Both the position numbers and the translations under genes were made by a program. The notes beneath the pieces are model-generated. The model had not been told where the DNA came from. It was given only the letters and a program-made list of their open reading frames with translations, and made no database searches. Source: Sporosarcina sp. ANT_H38 (GTDB lineage Bacteria > Bacillota > Bacilli > Bacillales_A > Planococcaceae). Taken from it: 64,000 nucleotides of DNA. The stretch's first letter is position 1. Each line of letters begins with the position of its first letter. Location of the stretch: assembly GCF_008369195.1 (NCBI RefSeq), contig NZ_VOBC01000001.1, positions 2,170,001-2,234,000 of the forward strand. The letters are read 5' to 3'. Below are positions 1 through 10,761 of this stretch, one piece after another.

Positions 1-644
1 CGTGCGATATGAACCGATTCTGCAATAGAAGGAATGCCAGGAAGACCGAGTTCTTTATTACGTTTGCCTTCGTGCATTGCGCCACCGTAGATAAGCGAAT
101 TATCTTCACAATGTGCAACAATCGGCATACCTATTTCAGCTGCGTCCTGCATCGCTTCGTACATCATTCCTGCCTGTTGTATACCAACACCATCGTCTGT
201 GAATGCGAAGGCTCCGTGTTCTTTCAGTTCCGCAAGATTCGTCCGTTCTTTACCTGCTTCCCGAATCGTAATAGAAGCGTATGGAAGGACACGGATTAGG
301 GACTTCTGTGCGATTAAATCATTAACGAGTGTCAGATTTTCTTTTGTATCCGGCACAGGGCGTGTATTTGGCATTGCGCAGATAGTCGTGTAGCCGCCTT
401 TCGCTGCTGCAAGTGTTCCACTTTCGATTGTCTCTTTATGCTCCCCGCCCGGTTCACGGAGATGCACGTGGACATCGATGAAACCTGGTGCTAGTAAAAG
501 TCCGTTGCCCTCGATTATTTCTGCGTTTTCAACTGTTAGCTGATGACCGATTTCTGTGATTTTATCACCCGTTACTTTTACATCTGTTGTGACAAGTACC
601 CCATCGCCGTTAAGCATCTGAACCCCTTGAATAAGTTTCTGCAT
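1..644 (-). CDS. pyrC: Dihydroorotase, 3' end beyond window
   Basis: Dihydroorotase closes carbamoyl-aspartate to dihydroorotate, the third step of UMP synthesis, in the cytoplasm. My translation from the ATG at 644 begins MQKLIQGVQ and contains the zinc-binding HVHLREPG motif near residue 60, typical of class I amidohydrolase-type dihydroorotases. About 214 codons are present; the gene runs off the left edge, so the rest of the metal site is not visible. It starts one base after the pyrB stop, behind a GGAGG site, so it is the next gene of the pyr operon and should share its PyrR control. The identification rests on the motif and on position. Confidence 0.93.
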   Translation of the reverse strand, partial: MQKLIQGVQMLNGDGVLVTTDVKVTGDKITEIGHQLTVENAEIIEGNGLLLAPGFIDVHVHLREPGGEHKETIESGTLAAAKGGYTTICAMPNTRPVPDTKENLTLVNDLIAQKSLIRVLPYASITIREAGKERTNLAELKEHGAFAFTDDGVGIQQAGMMYEAMQDAAEIGMPIVAHCEDNSLIYGGAMHEGKRNKELGLPGIPSIAESVHIA

Positions 645-645
645 G

Positions 646-1615
<970 letters not shown>

Positions 1616-1621
1616 TACATA

Positions 1622-1659
1622 TAAAAAACGAGCCTTTCCGACAGGCGGAAGGGCTCGTT
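1622..1659 (-). terminator. pyrB attenuator terminator
   Basis: On the minus strand a 13-bp stem (ACGAGCCCTTCCG with CGGAAAGGCTCGT, one mismatch) is followed by a run of six T. It lies between pyrP and pyrB, downstream of a PyrR-type site, as in the intercistronic attenuators of Bacillus pyr operons. Confidence 0.85.
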
Positions 1660-1708
1660 AGGCGTGACAGTCCAACACTTACACTTGTTGTGTAAAATGG
1701 TTGTCAAA

Positions 1709-1733
1709 CGAACCTTTCCCTGACTCTCGGAAC
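1709..1733 (-). promoter_or_regulatory. PyrR RNA-binding site of the pyrP-pyrB attenuator
   Basis: Reading the minus strand, TTCCGAGAGTCAGGGAAAGG matches the leader site at 3781-3813 (TCC-GAGAG-C-GGGAA-GGTT) with one base missing and one added. It precedes the terminator at 1622-1659. PyrR bound to UMP would favour termination before pyrB. The site is less canonical than the upstream one. Confidence 0.65.
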
Positions 1734-1748
1734 AGTGTTAAAAGGTCT

Positions 1749-3035
1749 CTATTCTTTTTCATCAACTAAACTTTCGTTTGTTCTGCCAGGCAGTACAAAG
1801 TTGAGTACTACTCCAACAATTGCAGCTAGCGCCATTCCTTCAATCTGGAATGTATCGCTAAATTTGATGCTCGCACCGCCTATGCCGATTACTAGAATGA
1901 CTGAAGCGATGACCAAATTGCGTTGGTTGCCAAAATCGACTTTGTGATCGACAAGCATGCGTAGCCCTGACGAGGCGATAATTCCGAAAAGGAGAATCGA
2001 AACCCCACCGAGCACTGCCGTCGGAATCGTTGCAATCAATGCCATTGCTTTCCCTAAGAACGAGAAGGCCATGGCGAAAATTGCAGCTCCTAATATTACA
2101 TATACACTGTAGACGCGAGTAAGTGCAAGGACACCGATATTTTCGCCATATGTCGTTTTAGGCGGACCTCCTACAAGTCCACTTATGAGGGTTCCAAGTC
2201 CATCACCAAGTAACGAGCGGTTCAATCCTGGATTTTTTATGTAATCTCTTCCTACGATTCGACCAAGGACTAGCTGATGGCCGATGTGCTCCGATATAGT
2301 GACAATAGCTATTGGTACCATAAGAACAAGGAGCGTAGGTGTAATAATGAATTCATAATCTACACCTGGCAAAAGCAATTCAGGAAATTCAAACCATTTC
2401 GCCTTCACAACCGCTGTGAAATCCAATATCCCAATGAAAGCCGAGTATATATAACCAACGATGATGCCGACAAGTATTGGCATCAGGCTGATGATTCCTT
2501 TGAAGAACATGATACAGACGATTGCTGCGGCCAATGTGACAAGTGCTGCCGAGAAGTGAAGCAGATTGTACACCTTTTCATCTCCGACTTGAATTGTACT
2601 TGCCATGCTAATTGCAGTTGGTGAAAGTGCCAGTCCGATTACGATAATGACAGGTGCCACAACAATCGGCGGCAATACTTTCATGATCCAGTTATAGCCC
2701 GTTTTCCAAATGAGTAATGAAATGATTCCGTAGACTAGAGCGACAAACATACTGCCGATCATTGCACTTCCAATCCCGCCTGTCTGAGTCGCAACTTGTA
2801 TCGGAATGATGAAGGCGAAAGAAGAGCCTAAGTACGCCGGCACTTGGAATCGTGTAACAAGGATAAAGACGATGGTTGCAATACCGCTTGTCAGTAGGGC
2901 AATTGCTGGACTTAATCCGACGAGTTGAGGTACTAATATTGTTGACCCGAACATGGCAAACATATGTTGCAAGCTAAGGATAATCCATCTAGATGGTGCC
3001 GGTTTTTCATGTACGTCTAATACTTTTTCAACCAT
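1749..3035 (-). CDS. pyrP: Uracil permease, NCS2 family
   Basis: Proton-linked uracil uptake protein of the cytoplasmic membrane. The roughly 428-residue sequence is hydrophobic throughout with the 12-14 helices of nucleobase:cation symporter-2 proteins. It carries LQHMFAMFGSTILVP at the N-terminus, the SEHIGHQ segment and the GGPPKTTYGENIGVLA signature typical of UraA/PyrP. I chose the ATG at 3035, behind a G-rich ribosome site, over a TTG two codons upstream. It follows pyrR by 30 bases, with no attenuator between them, so PyrR and the permease should be co-expressed. Confidence 0.94.
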   Translation of the reverse strand: MVEKVLDVHEKPAPSRWIILSLQHMFAMFGSTILVPQLVGLSPAIALLTSGIATIVFILVTRFQVPAYLGSSFAFIIPIQVATQTGGIGSAMIGSMFVALVYGIISLLIWKTGYNWIMKVLPPIVVAPVIIVIGLALSPTAISMASTIQVGDEKVYNLLHFSAALVTLAAAIVCIMFFKGIISLMPILVGIIVGYIYSAFIGILDFTAVVKAKWFEFPELLLPGVDYEFIITPTLLVLMVPIAIVTISEHIGHQLVLGRIVGRDYIKNPGLNRSLLGDGLGTLISGLVGGPPKTTYGENIGVLALTRVYSVYVILGAAIFAMAFSFLGKAMALIATIPTAVLGGVSILLFGIIASSGLRMLVDHKVDFGNQRNLVIASVILVIGIGGASIKFSDTFQIEGMALAAIVGVVLNFVLPGRTNESLVDEKE

Positions 3036-3065
3036 TGTCAATTCCCCCCCGTGCGGCTTATATTT

Positions 3066-3650
<585 letters not shown>

Positions 3651-3691
3651 TCAAATGCCTTCCAGGAACCAGTCGGGTTGGATAATCAACA

Positions 3692-3728
3692 TAAAAAACC
3701 CTCCCGGCCTAGGATGGCGGGAGGGTTT
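3692..3728 (-). terminator. pyr leader attenuator terminator
   Basis: Minus-strand stem of 11 bp (AAACCCTCCCG with CGGGAGGGTTT) followed directly by a T run. It lies between the PyrR-binding site and pyrR, in the classical attenuator layout. Confidence 0.9.
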
Positions 3729-3780
3729 ACCTGCAGAAAAAATGTACATAGAAACTGCGCGCAGCAGTTTGACTGTACTT

Positions 3781-3813
3781 CCGTGCAACCTTCCCAGCCT
3801 CTCTGGACTGATT
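3781..3813 (-). promoter_or_regulatory. PyrR RNA-binding site in the pyr leader
   Basis: The minus strand reads AGTCCAGAGAGGCT followed by GGGAAGGTTGCA, an essentially perfect match to the known PyrR anti-antiterminator consensus. It lies about 25 bases after the predicted transcription start and upstream of the terminator at 3692-3728. Confidence 0.9.
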
Positions 3814-3844
3814 TTAAAGGTATCGCTATTCATTTGCTTCGTTC

Positions 3845-3874
3845 ATTATATATTCTACTCTTCTGTTTTGTCAA
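3845..3874 (-). promoter_or_regulatory. Sigma-A promoter of the pyr operon
   Basis: On the minus strand TTGACA (3869-3874) and TATAAT (3845-3850) are both exact consensus, with an 18-bp spacer. It overlaps the 3' end of rluD and would start transcription near 3838, just ahead of the PyrR site. Confidence 0.85.
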
Positions 3875-4781
3875 CGCTTTTCCTAACTTTATCGACCAAC
3901 TCTGTAAAGTCCTCAGGTAGGGGGCTGTTGAATTCCAAATACTCACCTGTTACAGGATGATCAAAACCGAGCGTTCCTGCATGTAATACTTGTCCATTAA
4001 ATTCAAGTGTTTTTTTCGGTCCATATTTCGGATCTCCAACAAGCGGATAACCAATATATTTCATATGAACCCGAATTTGATGCGTTCTACCCGTTTCCAA
4101 TCTGCATTCGACAAGTGTGTAATCGCCGAATCGTTCCAATACTTTGAAATGCGTCACCGCATGCCTTCCTTTATCAACGATAGCCATATTTTGACGCTCC
4201 CGTTGATCACGGCCGATTGGTGCATCAATTGTTCCATTATCGTGCGGAATATGGCCATGGACAAGTGCTGTGTAAACACGTGTTACAGACCTGTTAACAA
4301 GCTGGTCCACTAACGACACATGCGCCTTATCATTTTTCGCCACCATCAAAAGCCCGGACGTATCTTTATCAATACGATGGACAATCCCTGGACGAACTAC
4401 ACCGTTGATGCCAGAAAGGTCCGTGCAATGGTGCATAAGTCCATTGACGAGCGTTCCTGATGGATGACCTGGTGCAGGATGAACAACCATGCCACGCGCT
4501 TTATTGACAACGAGCACGTCTTTATCTTCATAGACAATATCGAGATTTAACTCTTCTGCAACTACATCCAGTTCTTCCAGTTCAGGTTCTTCCACCGTCA
4601 CTGTATCTCCTAGCCTTACTTTATAATTCGGTTTCACTGTAATCCCGCTTACCAGAACAAGACCATCTTTCAGCCATGTTTGAATTTGGGTACGTGACCA
4701 TTCGGGATTGACCGCCGACAATGCTTTATCGATACGGCTTCCTTTGTGTTCTTCAGTTATTTCAATTTCAATCTTTTCCAT
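3855..4781 (-). CDS. rluD: Large-subunit rRNA pseudouridine synthase, RluA/RluD family
   Basis: Converts specific uridines of 23S rRNA to pseudouridine. An S4 RNA-binding domain (RIDKALSAVNPEWSRTQIQTW) occupies roughly residues 14-75, followed by the catalytic domain with the HRIDKDTSGLL motif, whose Asp is the nucleophile, and RTHQIRVHMKYIGYPLVGD near the C-terminus. Length of 308 matches B. subtilis YlyB. It follows lspA by two bases on the same strand, the usual lspA-ylyB pairing, and its 3' end contains the pyr promoter. The exact rRNA target cannot be told from sequence. Confidence 0.92.
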   Translation of the reverse strand: MEKIEIEITEEHKGSRIDKALSAVNPEWSRTQIQTWLKDGLVLVSGITVKPNYKVRLGDTVTVEEPELEELDVVAEELNLDIVYEDKDVLVVNKARGMVVHPAPGHPSGTLVNGLMHHCTDLSGINGVVRPGIVHRIDKDTSGLLMVAKNDKAHVSLVDQLVNRSVTRVYTALVHGHIPHDNGTIDAPIGRDQRERQNMAIVDKGRHAVTHFKVLERFGDYTLVECRLETGRTHQIRVHMKYIGYPLVGDPKYGPKKTLEFNGQVLHAGTLGFDHPVTGEYLEFNSPLPEDFTELVDKVRKSVDKTEE

Positions 4782-4783
4782 TA

Positions 4784-5257
4784 CTACACCTTTTTCTTGT
4801 TCTTTTTTTCATCCAAAATAATATGGATGATGATCATAATCACACCAACAGTTAATGCTGCATCTGCAACATTGAAAATCGGGAAATCATAGTTGATAAT
4901 CGGGATTTTCACATCGACAAAATCGACAACTTCCATACGCCATAGACGGTCGATGAAATTACCAATCGCCCCCCCAAGAAGAAACATTAAACTGAACCCA
5001 AAGAGCGGTTGCCCTTTCGCTTCTTTATGGAAGTAATAGATAATACCAATTACAACGACAACAGTAACGATATAAAATAACCACATTTGACCTTCAAGCA
5101 TGCCCCACGCAGCTCCCCTATTACGGTGAGAGAGAAGCCCTAAATAAGGATCTACAATGCTAATTTTTTCGCCAAGTTCCATGTTTTTAACGACTAGCCA
5201 TTTCGTCAACTGATCCAAAATAATAACGAATGCAGCCAATCCGTAATAAATGAACAA
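4784..5257 (-). CDS. lspA: Lipoprotein signal peptidase II
   Basis: Membrane aspartyl protease that removes signal peptides from diacylglyceryl-modified prolipoproteins. Four hydrophobic segments are visible, with family blocks DQLTKWLVV, HRNRGAAWG, GGAIGNFIDR and FNVADAAL; the Asp of the last two supplies the catalytic pair. I chose a TTG start at 5257 with a G-rich ribosome site 8 bases upstream, giving 157 residues. A longer reading from 5368 adds 37 unrelated residues and would start inside the ileS terminator. Co-transcribed with rluD. Confidence 0.92.
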   Translation of the reverse strand: MFIYYGLAAFVIILDQLTKWLVVKNMELGEKISIVDPYLGLLSHRNRGAAWGMLEGQMWLFYIVTVVVVIGIIYYFHKEAKGQPLFGFSLMFLLGGAIGNFIDRLWRMEVVDFVDVKIPIINYDFPIFNVADAALTVGVIMIIIHIILDEKKNKKKV

Positions 5258-5330
5258 TCCAAATACCCCCGTCCGACAGATTACGTTCCATTTTACCACA
5301 TCGACACCGACATGACCGCATTTCAATGCT

Positions 5331-5376
5331 AAAAAAAAGACGCTGAGGTCAGCCTTATAAAAAGACAACCCCAGCG
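5331..5376 (-). terminator. ileS terminator
   Basis: On the minus strand CGCTGGGGT pairs with ACCTCAGCG (one G-T pair) around a loop and is followed by TCTTTTTTTAG. It sits 18 bases after the ileS stop and separates ileS from lspA. Confidence 0.75.
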
Positions 5377-5393
5377 GCTTCAGTTTGACAATT

Positions 5394-8156
5394 TTACGAA
5401 TAATGCATTTTTACAACTTCTGCACAACGCGTACATAGTGTAGGGTGTGTTTCGTCTGATCCGATTGTTTCAGAAATCGTCCAGCAACGCTCACATTTTT
5501 CGCCATCTGCCTTTTCAACTAGAACACTTACAGTATCCAGTTTCAAAGTACCTTCCGGCATATTACCAATATCTCCTTCAACGAACTTCGATACGATGAA
5601 GAATTGTGCAAAGTCGATATCATCCGCAGCGAATACATCTTTCAGGCTTTCAGGGACAGCAACTGTCACTTTCGCTTCAAGTGATTTCCCGATAACTTTA
5701 CCATTACGTGCTTCTTCTAGTGCCTTCAGTACGTCATCACGGACAAGCATCAAGGTAACAAATCGTTCACGCAACGCTTGTGCTTCCACTCCTAGATCTT
5801 GTGCTTCTGGCATATCTGTTAGCTGAATACTTTCTTCAGTTTTATGCTCGATAAATGCCCACATTTCATCTGTCGTATGCGGCACAATTGGTGTTAACAA
5901 TTTCAACAGTGTAATCAGCGTTTCATACATCACTGTCTGCATTGCACGACGATGTGAATGGTCTGCACCTTCGATATAGACAACATCTTTCGCTATATCA
6001 AGGTAGAACGAACTCAATTCACCCGTACAGAAATTATTCACCGCATGATAAACACTAGCAAATTCATAGTTTTCATAAGCATTACGCACTTCTTTAATCA
6101 AATCCTGCAATTTCACATAGACAAATTTGTCTACTGTACGAAGATTTTCAAACGCCACAGCATCTGTAGCCGGATTGAAATCTGATGTATTGCCGTGTAA
6201 GAAACGAAGTGTGTTACGAATTTTTCTGTACACTTCAGAAACTTGCTTGAAGTTAGAATCAGAAACTCGTACGTCCGCTGTGTAATCAACAGAAGATACC
6301 CATAGGCGAAGAATGTCTGCACCAAGCTGGTTCATTACTTTTGCAGGAATAATAACATTACCGATTGATTTACTCATTTTACGCCCTTCACCATCAAGCG
6401 TGAAACCGTGGCTTAGCACGCCTTTATATGGTGCATGGCCATTGATGGCAACACTTGTCGTAAGAGATGAGTTAAACCATCCTCGGTATTGGTCAGACCC
6501 TTCAAGATATAAGTCAGCAGGGTAAACGAGGTCGTCCCGTTCTACTAGCACACCTTGATGTGTTGAGCCTGAATCGAACCAAACGTCCATGATGTCCGTC
6601 TCTTTTGTAAACTCTCCGTTCGGGCTTCCTTCGTGCGTGAAACCTTCTGGTAGTAAATCTTTTGCTTCTCTTTCAAACCAGATATTCGATCCATTTTCAC
6701 GGAACAATTCTGAAACGTTAGCAATTGTTTCATCTGTAATAATCGGTTCTCCGTTTTCTGCGTAAAACACAGGAATTGGAACTCCCCATACACGTTGACG
6801 AGAAATACACCAGTCGCCGCGATCACGAATCATATTGTATAGTCTTGTTTCACCCCATGATGGAGTGAATTTTGTTTTTTTGATTGCATCCAGCAACTCT
6901 GTACGGAACGATTCAATCGAAGCGAACCATTGTGCAGTCGCACGGTAGATAACTGGCTTTTTCGTACGCCAGTCATGCGGGTACGAGTGAGTGATGAATG
7001 ATAATTTTTGGAGTGCGCCGACTTTTTTGAGCGCTTCTGTAACTGCTTTATTAGCATCCTCGTAAAATAATCCTTCAAAGCCAGGTGCTTCGTCTGTCAT
7101 GACACCACGGTCATCGATAGGAGAAAGGGCATCAATACCATAAGATTTAGATACGTAGAAGTCATCTTCCCCGTGGCCTGGCGCTGTATGGACACAGCCA
7201 GTACCTGCTTCAGCTGTAACGTGCTCACCAAGCATGACAAGAGAGTCGCGTTCATACAATGGGTGCTTGGCAACGACACGGTCTAGTTCAGAACCTTTCA
7301 ATTCACGCTCAACAGCATAATCTTCCCAACCAAGTTCTTCTGCAACGAATGTAAGAAGATCTTTAGCAATTAGGAATTTCTCTGCTCCAGCTTTAACAAT
7401 TACGTAAACGAATTCTGGATGTACAGAGATTCCAAGGTTTGCAGGAATTGTCCACGGAGTCGTTGTCCAGATTAAGAAATTAACATCTTCATCAATTACG
7501 CCTAGTCCATCTTTCACAGGGAAACTAACATAAATAGATGCTGACTTCTTATCTTGATATTCGATTTCTGCTTCAGCGAGTGCGGATTCACTAGATGGTG
7601 ACCAGTATACTGGTTTTAGACCTTTATAGATAAATCCTTTTTTCGCCATTTCTCCAAAAACTTGAATTTGACGCGCCTCAAAAGAAGGTTTCAGCGTGAT
7701 ATATGGATTATCCCAGTCGCCACGTACACCAATCCGTTTGAACTGGCTACGTTGGTTGTCAATCTGGCTAAGCGCATATTCCTCACACATTTTGCGGAAC
7801 TCTGCTATTGACATTTCTTTTCTTTTTACACCTTTGTTCACTAATGCCTGTTCAATCGGCAATCCGTGGGTATCCCAGCCTGGAACGTATGGCGCGTGAA
7901 ATCCTGTCATTGACTTGTGGCGAACAATCATATCTTTCAATACTTTATTCATCGCGTGCCCCATATGAAGATCACCATTCGCATATGGAGGGCCATCGTG
8001 TAATACGAAAAACGGGCGACCTGCAGTTCGTTCCTGTACTTTTTTATAAATGTCCATCTCTGCCCATTTCTCTTGCATTAATGGCTCTTTATTAGGCAAG
8101 TTACCTCGCATCGGGAAATCTGTTTTCGGCATAAGTAATGTATCTTTGTACTCCAT
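5394..8156 (-). CDS. ileS: Isoleucyl-tRNA synthetase
   Basis: Class I aminoacyl-tRNA synthetase charging tRNA-Ile. About 920 residues from the ATG at 8156, which has an ideal GGAGG site; a start 19 codons upstream would read into leader repeat DNA. The HIGH-type motif appears as [10 protein letters not shown] near residue 59, the KMSKS loop as [10 protein letters not shown], and the C-terminal zinc knuckle as CERCW with CTRCAE. The presence of the zinc knuckle and overall length fit the bacterial type found in B. subtilis. It is preceded by an isoleucine T-box leader (8552-8805), so uncharged tRNA-Ile should raise its expression. Confidence 0.97.
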   Translation of the reverse strand: MEYKDTLLMPKTDFPMRGNLPNKEPLMQEKWAEMDIYKKVQERTAGRPFFVLHDGPPYANGDLHMGHAMNKVLKDMIVRHKSMTGFHAPYVPGWDTHGLPIEQALVNKGVKRKEMSIAEFRKMCEEYALSQIDNQRSQFKRIGVRGDWDNPYITLKPSFEARQIQVFGEMAKKGFIYKGLKPVYWSPSSESALAEAEIEYQDKKSASIYVSFPVKDGLGVIDEDVNFLIWTTTPWTIPANLGISVHPEFVYVIVKAGAEKFLIAKDLLTFVAEELGWEDYAVERELKGSELDRVVAKHPLYERDSLVMLGEHVTAEAGTGCVHTAPGHGEDDFYVSKSYGIDALSPIDDRGVMTDEAPGFEGLFYEDANKAVTEALKKVGALQKLSFITHSYPHDWRTKKPVIYRATAQWFASIESFRTELLDAIKKTKFTPSWGETRLYNMIRDRGDWCISRQRVWGVPIPVFYAENGEPIITDETIANVSELFRENGSNIWFEREAKDLLPEGFTHEGSPNGEFTKETDIMDVWFDSGSTHQGVLVERDDLVYPADLYLEGSDQYRGWFNSSLTTSVAINGHAPYKGVLSHGFTLDGEGRKMSKSIGNVIIPAKVMNQLGADILRLWVSSVDYTADVRVSDSNFKQVSEVYRKIRNTLRFLHGNTSDFNPATDAVAFENLRTVDKFVYVKLQDLIKEVRNAYENYEFASVYHAVNNFCTGELSSFYLDIAKDVVYIEGADHSHRRAMQTVMYETLITLLKLLTPIVPHTTDEMWAFIEHKTEESIQLTDMPEAQDLGVEAQALRERFVTLMLVRDDVLKALEEARNGKVIGKSLEAKVTVAVPESLKDVFAADDIDFAQFFIVSKFVEGDIGNMPEGTLKLDTVSVLVEKADGEKCERCWTISETIGSDETHPTLCTRCAEVVKMHYS

Positions 8157-8178
8157 ATTGTTTCCTCCTCTAAAATTG

Positions 8179-8357
8179 AAAAGCTCAAGGCGCCGTCCAG
8201 CCCCGTCAGGCATAAGTGAAAAGGAAGGCAGTCTGAGTGCGCACGTCCTGTCGCGACGACTGCATACCTACATCCTGTAGGCACGAGGAGACGTATTTCA
8301 GCCACCACGGCAAAGCGACTTATGACCCGAGGGGGTGGCGCCTGGAGCTAGACACCG
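8179..8357. repeat. Full-length dispersed hairpin repeat
   Basis: The edges form a long imperfect inverted repeat: GCTCAAGGCGCC at the left against GGCGCCTGGAGC at the right, then GGCATAAGTG against CGACTTATGACC further in. Inside are small perfect hairpins such as GCGACGACTGC-like blocks and CCTACATCCTGTAGG. Related copies lie near 1547, 33160, 45893, 52108 and 55063. It lies in the ileS leader, 23 bases from the start codon. No open frame or transposase is inside. Confidence 0.8.
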
Positions 8358-8410
8358 TTCTACGTTACAAAAGCTAATACTTTTTATCATTCGAAAAACG
8401 TAAACGGATC

Positions 8411-8550
8411 GCAGTTTAAGTGCGCGACGTTCTGTAGTAACAATGAGGGATGAAGTTCAATCCCTCTCCACTGCATACCTACATAAGGAAGGCAGTCTAA
8501 GTGCGCGACGTCCTGTCGCGACGACTGCATACCTACATCCTGTAGGCATA
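8411..8550. repeat. Partial copies of the dispersed repeat's inner hairpin modules
   Basis: Two inner modules recur here: GAGGGATGAAGTTCAATCCC (a 7-bp hairpin, completed by TC) and the block GTGCGCGACGTCCTGTCGCG followed by CCTACATCCTGTAGG. The second block is nearly identical to 8237-8280. It ends at the T-box terminator, so it lies in the leader read only after antitermination. Confidence 0.65.
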
Positions 8551-8551
8551 G

Positions 8552-8805
8552 GCACAAAAAAATCCCCGCCCCTAAAAAGGGACGAAGAATTATTCTCGCG
8601 TTACCACCCTACTTGTAGCAAATGAATTTGCTACCACTCAGACACTGTAACGGAGTGTTTCCGGGATTACGTAAAACATTCCGCAATCCGGCTCGAGAGT
8701 GATTTTCATTTCCAATCCGTTGACCGGGCTCCCACCGCCCCCGGCTCGCTGTTCATAGATTTGGAAGGTACTTTCTCTTTCAACGCCTGTTCTAAATATA
8801 TGCCT
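8552..8805 (-). promoter_or_regulatory. T-box riboswitch, isoleucine specific
   Basis: Minus strand shows the T-box core AGGGTGGTAACGCGAGAA (about 8592-8609) ahead of a terminator. Upstream, Stem I has the AGTA bulge, the AGCGAGCC and GGTGGGAGCC elements of the apical loops, and a specifier loop ending GAAAATCACTC, where ATC (complement at 8701-8703) is an isoleucine codon. It senses uncharged tRNA-Ile and controls ileS. The core departs from the commoner GGTGGTACCGCG by one base. Confidence 0.93.
8554..8583 (-). terminator. T-box regulated terminator
   Basis: CGTCCCT pairs with AGGGGCG around a T-rich loop and is followed by GGGGATTTTTTT on the minus strand. The CGTCCC side overlaps the region that would pair in the antiterminator downstream of the T-box core. 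Confidence 0.85.
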
Positions 8806-8808
8806 ATA

Positions 8809-8838
8809 AGTATATGTGTGGATTAAGACCAAAGTCAA
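8809..8838 (-). promoter_or_regulatory. Sigma-A promoter of the ileS T-box leader
   Basis: TTGACT (8833-8838) and TATACT (8809-8814) on the minus strand with an 18-bp spacer, immediately downstream of divIVA and just ahead of T-box Stem I. Confidence 0.75.
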
Positions 8839-8844
8839 GTTTCC

Positions 8845-9354
8845 TTATGAATCTAGGTCGGATGCCATTTCTAAACGCTCTGCATCAATTTCATACTCCA
8901 GCAAAACATCCCAGTCATCTGACTGAATCAAATCAAGTTGGGCTTCAATAAGCATTTTGAAACGCGTACGGAAAACCTTTGATTGTTTCTTAAGATCTTC
9001 AATTTCCACAGAAATTCTACGTGCACGCGAAAGTGCCTCATTGACAATCCGATCTGCATTCTTTTCTGCTTCCTTGACAATCAGTTTCGACTCTTTCATA
9101 GAGTTACGACGTACATCTTCCGCAGCCTCTTGAGCGATAAGAATCGATTTTTGCAGCGTTTGCTCGATTGAGTTAAAATGGGAGACCTGTGCTTCTGTTT
9201 GTTTCAAACTGCTTTTTAATGCTTTGTTTTCTTCAAGAATATTTTCATAGTCTTTCATGATTTGTTCTAGAAATTCATTCACTTCATCTTCATCGTAGCC
9301 ACGGAACTTATTGGCAAATTCTTTATCGTGTATATCAAGTGGTGATAAAGCCAT
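8845..9354 (-). CDS. divIVA: Cell-division/polarity protein DivIVA
   Basis: Coiled-coil protein that binds negatively curved membrane at poles and septa, directing division-site and chromosome-anchoring proteins. The N-terminal block MALSPLDIHDKEFANKFRGYDEDEV is the family lipid-binding domain, with the Phe and Arg pair at residues 17-18 in the KFRGY stretch. Heptad-rich coiled coil covers roughly residues 30-135. At 169 residues it matches the B. subtilis length. It follows the ylm cluster, as in relatives, about 270 bases after ylmH; I see no clear promoter or terminator in that gap. Confidence 0.94.
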   Translation of the reverse strand: MALSPLDIHDKEFANKFRGYDEDEVNEFLEQIMKDYENILEENKALKSSLKQTEAQVSHFNSIEQTLQKSILIAQEAAEDVRRNSMKESKLIVKEAEKNADRIVNEALSRARRISVEIEDLKKQSKVFRTRFKMLIEAQLDLIQSDDWDVLLEYEIDAERLEMASDLDS

Positions 9355-9625
9355 TTAAAGCATCTCCCCTTTAACTTATTCATTCTCTATTATACATGTT
9401 GAGCCCTCAGATAACAGTCCTTTTTTAAACTATTGTCTGATAAATAGAAACTTCTATCTATTCGGTTTTTCTCTCCGTTGGTTAGTAGTTCAACCAATCA
9501 GGTTTTTCGGGCAGACGTCCTCGCTTGTGCATCCACGCTAAGTGGGTATATGACATACAGGTTGTACTAATGCCGACATTGTCACAGGATGAGGTAATAT
9601 CCGCCTACCTGTTAATATGGAAAAG

Positions 9626-10402
9626 TCATTCTAATTTCCCAATAATGAGCCTGATTTTATCTTTACGCGTTCTTCCTTCAATTGCAATCACTCTAAAACG
9701 ACCCGATCCTCTAATTGATAACATATCTGATTCTTGAAGTTCGAACGCGGGCTGATCCCTAACAGCCCAGTTCACTTTCACTTTTTCACCATGCACAAGT
9801 GATGCCGCTTTTTGGCGCGGAATATTGACTAATGCTGCGGTAACTACATCCAGTCGTAAAGAACTGACGATATGCATTTCCTCTGTCCAAATATCCGATG
9901 TAACTATCCAGTCTTCCGGACGATTACTTACTTCAACCGTCACTTTCGCTTTCCCAATCGATAAAAAATTAGCTACCATATAATCCTTTAGCTCTTCTGC
10001 TACTGCAAAATGAACTTCACCATCCCCCACTCGGATGTCTCCGAATTTAGAACGGTCTATGCCTAAAGACATCATTGAACCTAGGATGTCCTTATGATCC
10101 AGTTTTAAAAACTTAGAAGCATATTTCACTTCGAACACGGCTATACGATAATCTATTGGTTCTGGCACATAATAATCCGGATAAATAAGAATTCTTCTTC
10201 TTTCCGCTTCTGGAAAAGCACCATACAATCCGACCAACAGCATAGAACTGCTTGCTAGTGATTCTACAATACGCTGTTGCCTAGGATCAAGGAATCCAGT
10301 TAGTTTGGGAGAATAGGTATCCTCCACCTCACGTATCCAGCCGATCGCCATTTCGATGAAAGGCTGTTCATCTTTTCTGAAATGCTGAAGTATAGTTTCC
10401 AT
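9626..10402 (-). CDS. ylmH: S4-domain RNA-binding protein YlmH
   Basis: RNA-binding protein of the ylm cluster, 258 residues. The S4 domain is in the C-terminal third (ALVNIPRQKAASLVHGEKVKVNWAV, then SDMLSIRGSGRFRV), the part of the protein that contacts RNA. The N-terminal domain is the family-specific YlmH fold. Homologues are linked to rescue of stalled 50S subunits and to division phenotypes. It follows ylmG by about 55 bases and has a GGAG site ahead of its ATG. Confidence 0.9.
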   Translation of the reverse strand: METILQHFRKDEQPFIEMAIGWIREVEDTYSPKLTGFLDPRQQRIVESLASSSMLLVGLYGAFPEAERRRILIYPDYYVPEPIDYRIAVFEVKYASKFLKLDHKDILGSMMSLGIDRSKFGDIRVGDGEVHFAVAEELKDYMVANFLSIGKAKVTVEVSNRPEDWIVTSDIWTEEMHIVSSLRLDVVTAALVNIPRQKAASLVHGEKVKVNWAVRDQPAFELQESDMLSIRGSGRFRVIAIEGRTRKDKIRLIIGKLE

Positions 10403-10456
10403 TTCAACGGCTCCTTATAGAAAAATCCTCACATAAGTGAGGACAACTTAATCATT

Positions 10457-10735
10457 TTATAGAATTAAATTAAATATTGCTGTAACACCATTAGAAATTA
10501 AACTCAACGCAAATATACCAACAATAGGTGAAATGTCAATCATTCCAAGTGGCGGTATGAACTTTCTGAAAAATCCTAAATAAGGCTCAGCAATTTTCTC
10601 AAGTATTTTACCAAATTTCGTTTCACGTGAAGCAGGAACCCATGACATTAAAATATAAATAATGAGAAGGACCGAGTAGATCTGAATTACACTAGCTATT
10701 CCATTATGGAGTAAAACTAAAATATTATCTGACAT
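10457..10735 (-). CDS. ylmG: YggT-family membrane protein YlmG
   Basis: Small integral membrane protein of 92 residues with two hydrophobic segments, around residues 12-32 and 65-90, joined by a short loop with the family motif SWVPASRETKFGKILEKIAEPYLGFFRKFIPP. The YggT family is widely conserved next to sepF and is implicated in division or membrane organisation; its biochemistry is unknown. It lies between sepF and ylmH with a GAGGTG site, in the standard order. Confidence 0.9.
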   Translation of the reverse strand: MSDNILVLLHNGIASVIQIYSVLLIIYILMSWVPASRETKFGKILEKIAEPYLGFFRKFIPPLGMIDISPIVGIFALSLISNGVTAIFNLIL

Positions 10736-10761
10736 TATATTCCCTACACCTCATTCAAGTT

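Noticed and set aside
2277-2624. Long plus-strand frame of 115 codons opposite pyrP
   Set aside because: Antisense shadow of a strongly conserved permease, no ribosome site, no likeness to a known family.
5258-5368. Longer N-terminus for lspA from an ATG at 5368
   Set aside because: Adds 37 residues with no likeness to LspA and lies in the ileS terminator.
8179-8357. Insertion sequence
   Set aside because: Terminal inverted repeats are present but no open frame for a transposase and no clear target duplication.
8638-8838. Open frame of 66 codons on the minus strand ahead of ileS
   Set aside because: It coincides with the T-box leader, whose structural elements explain the sequence, and it has no ribosome site.
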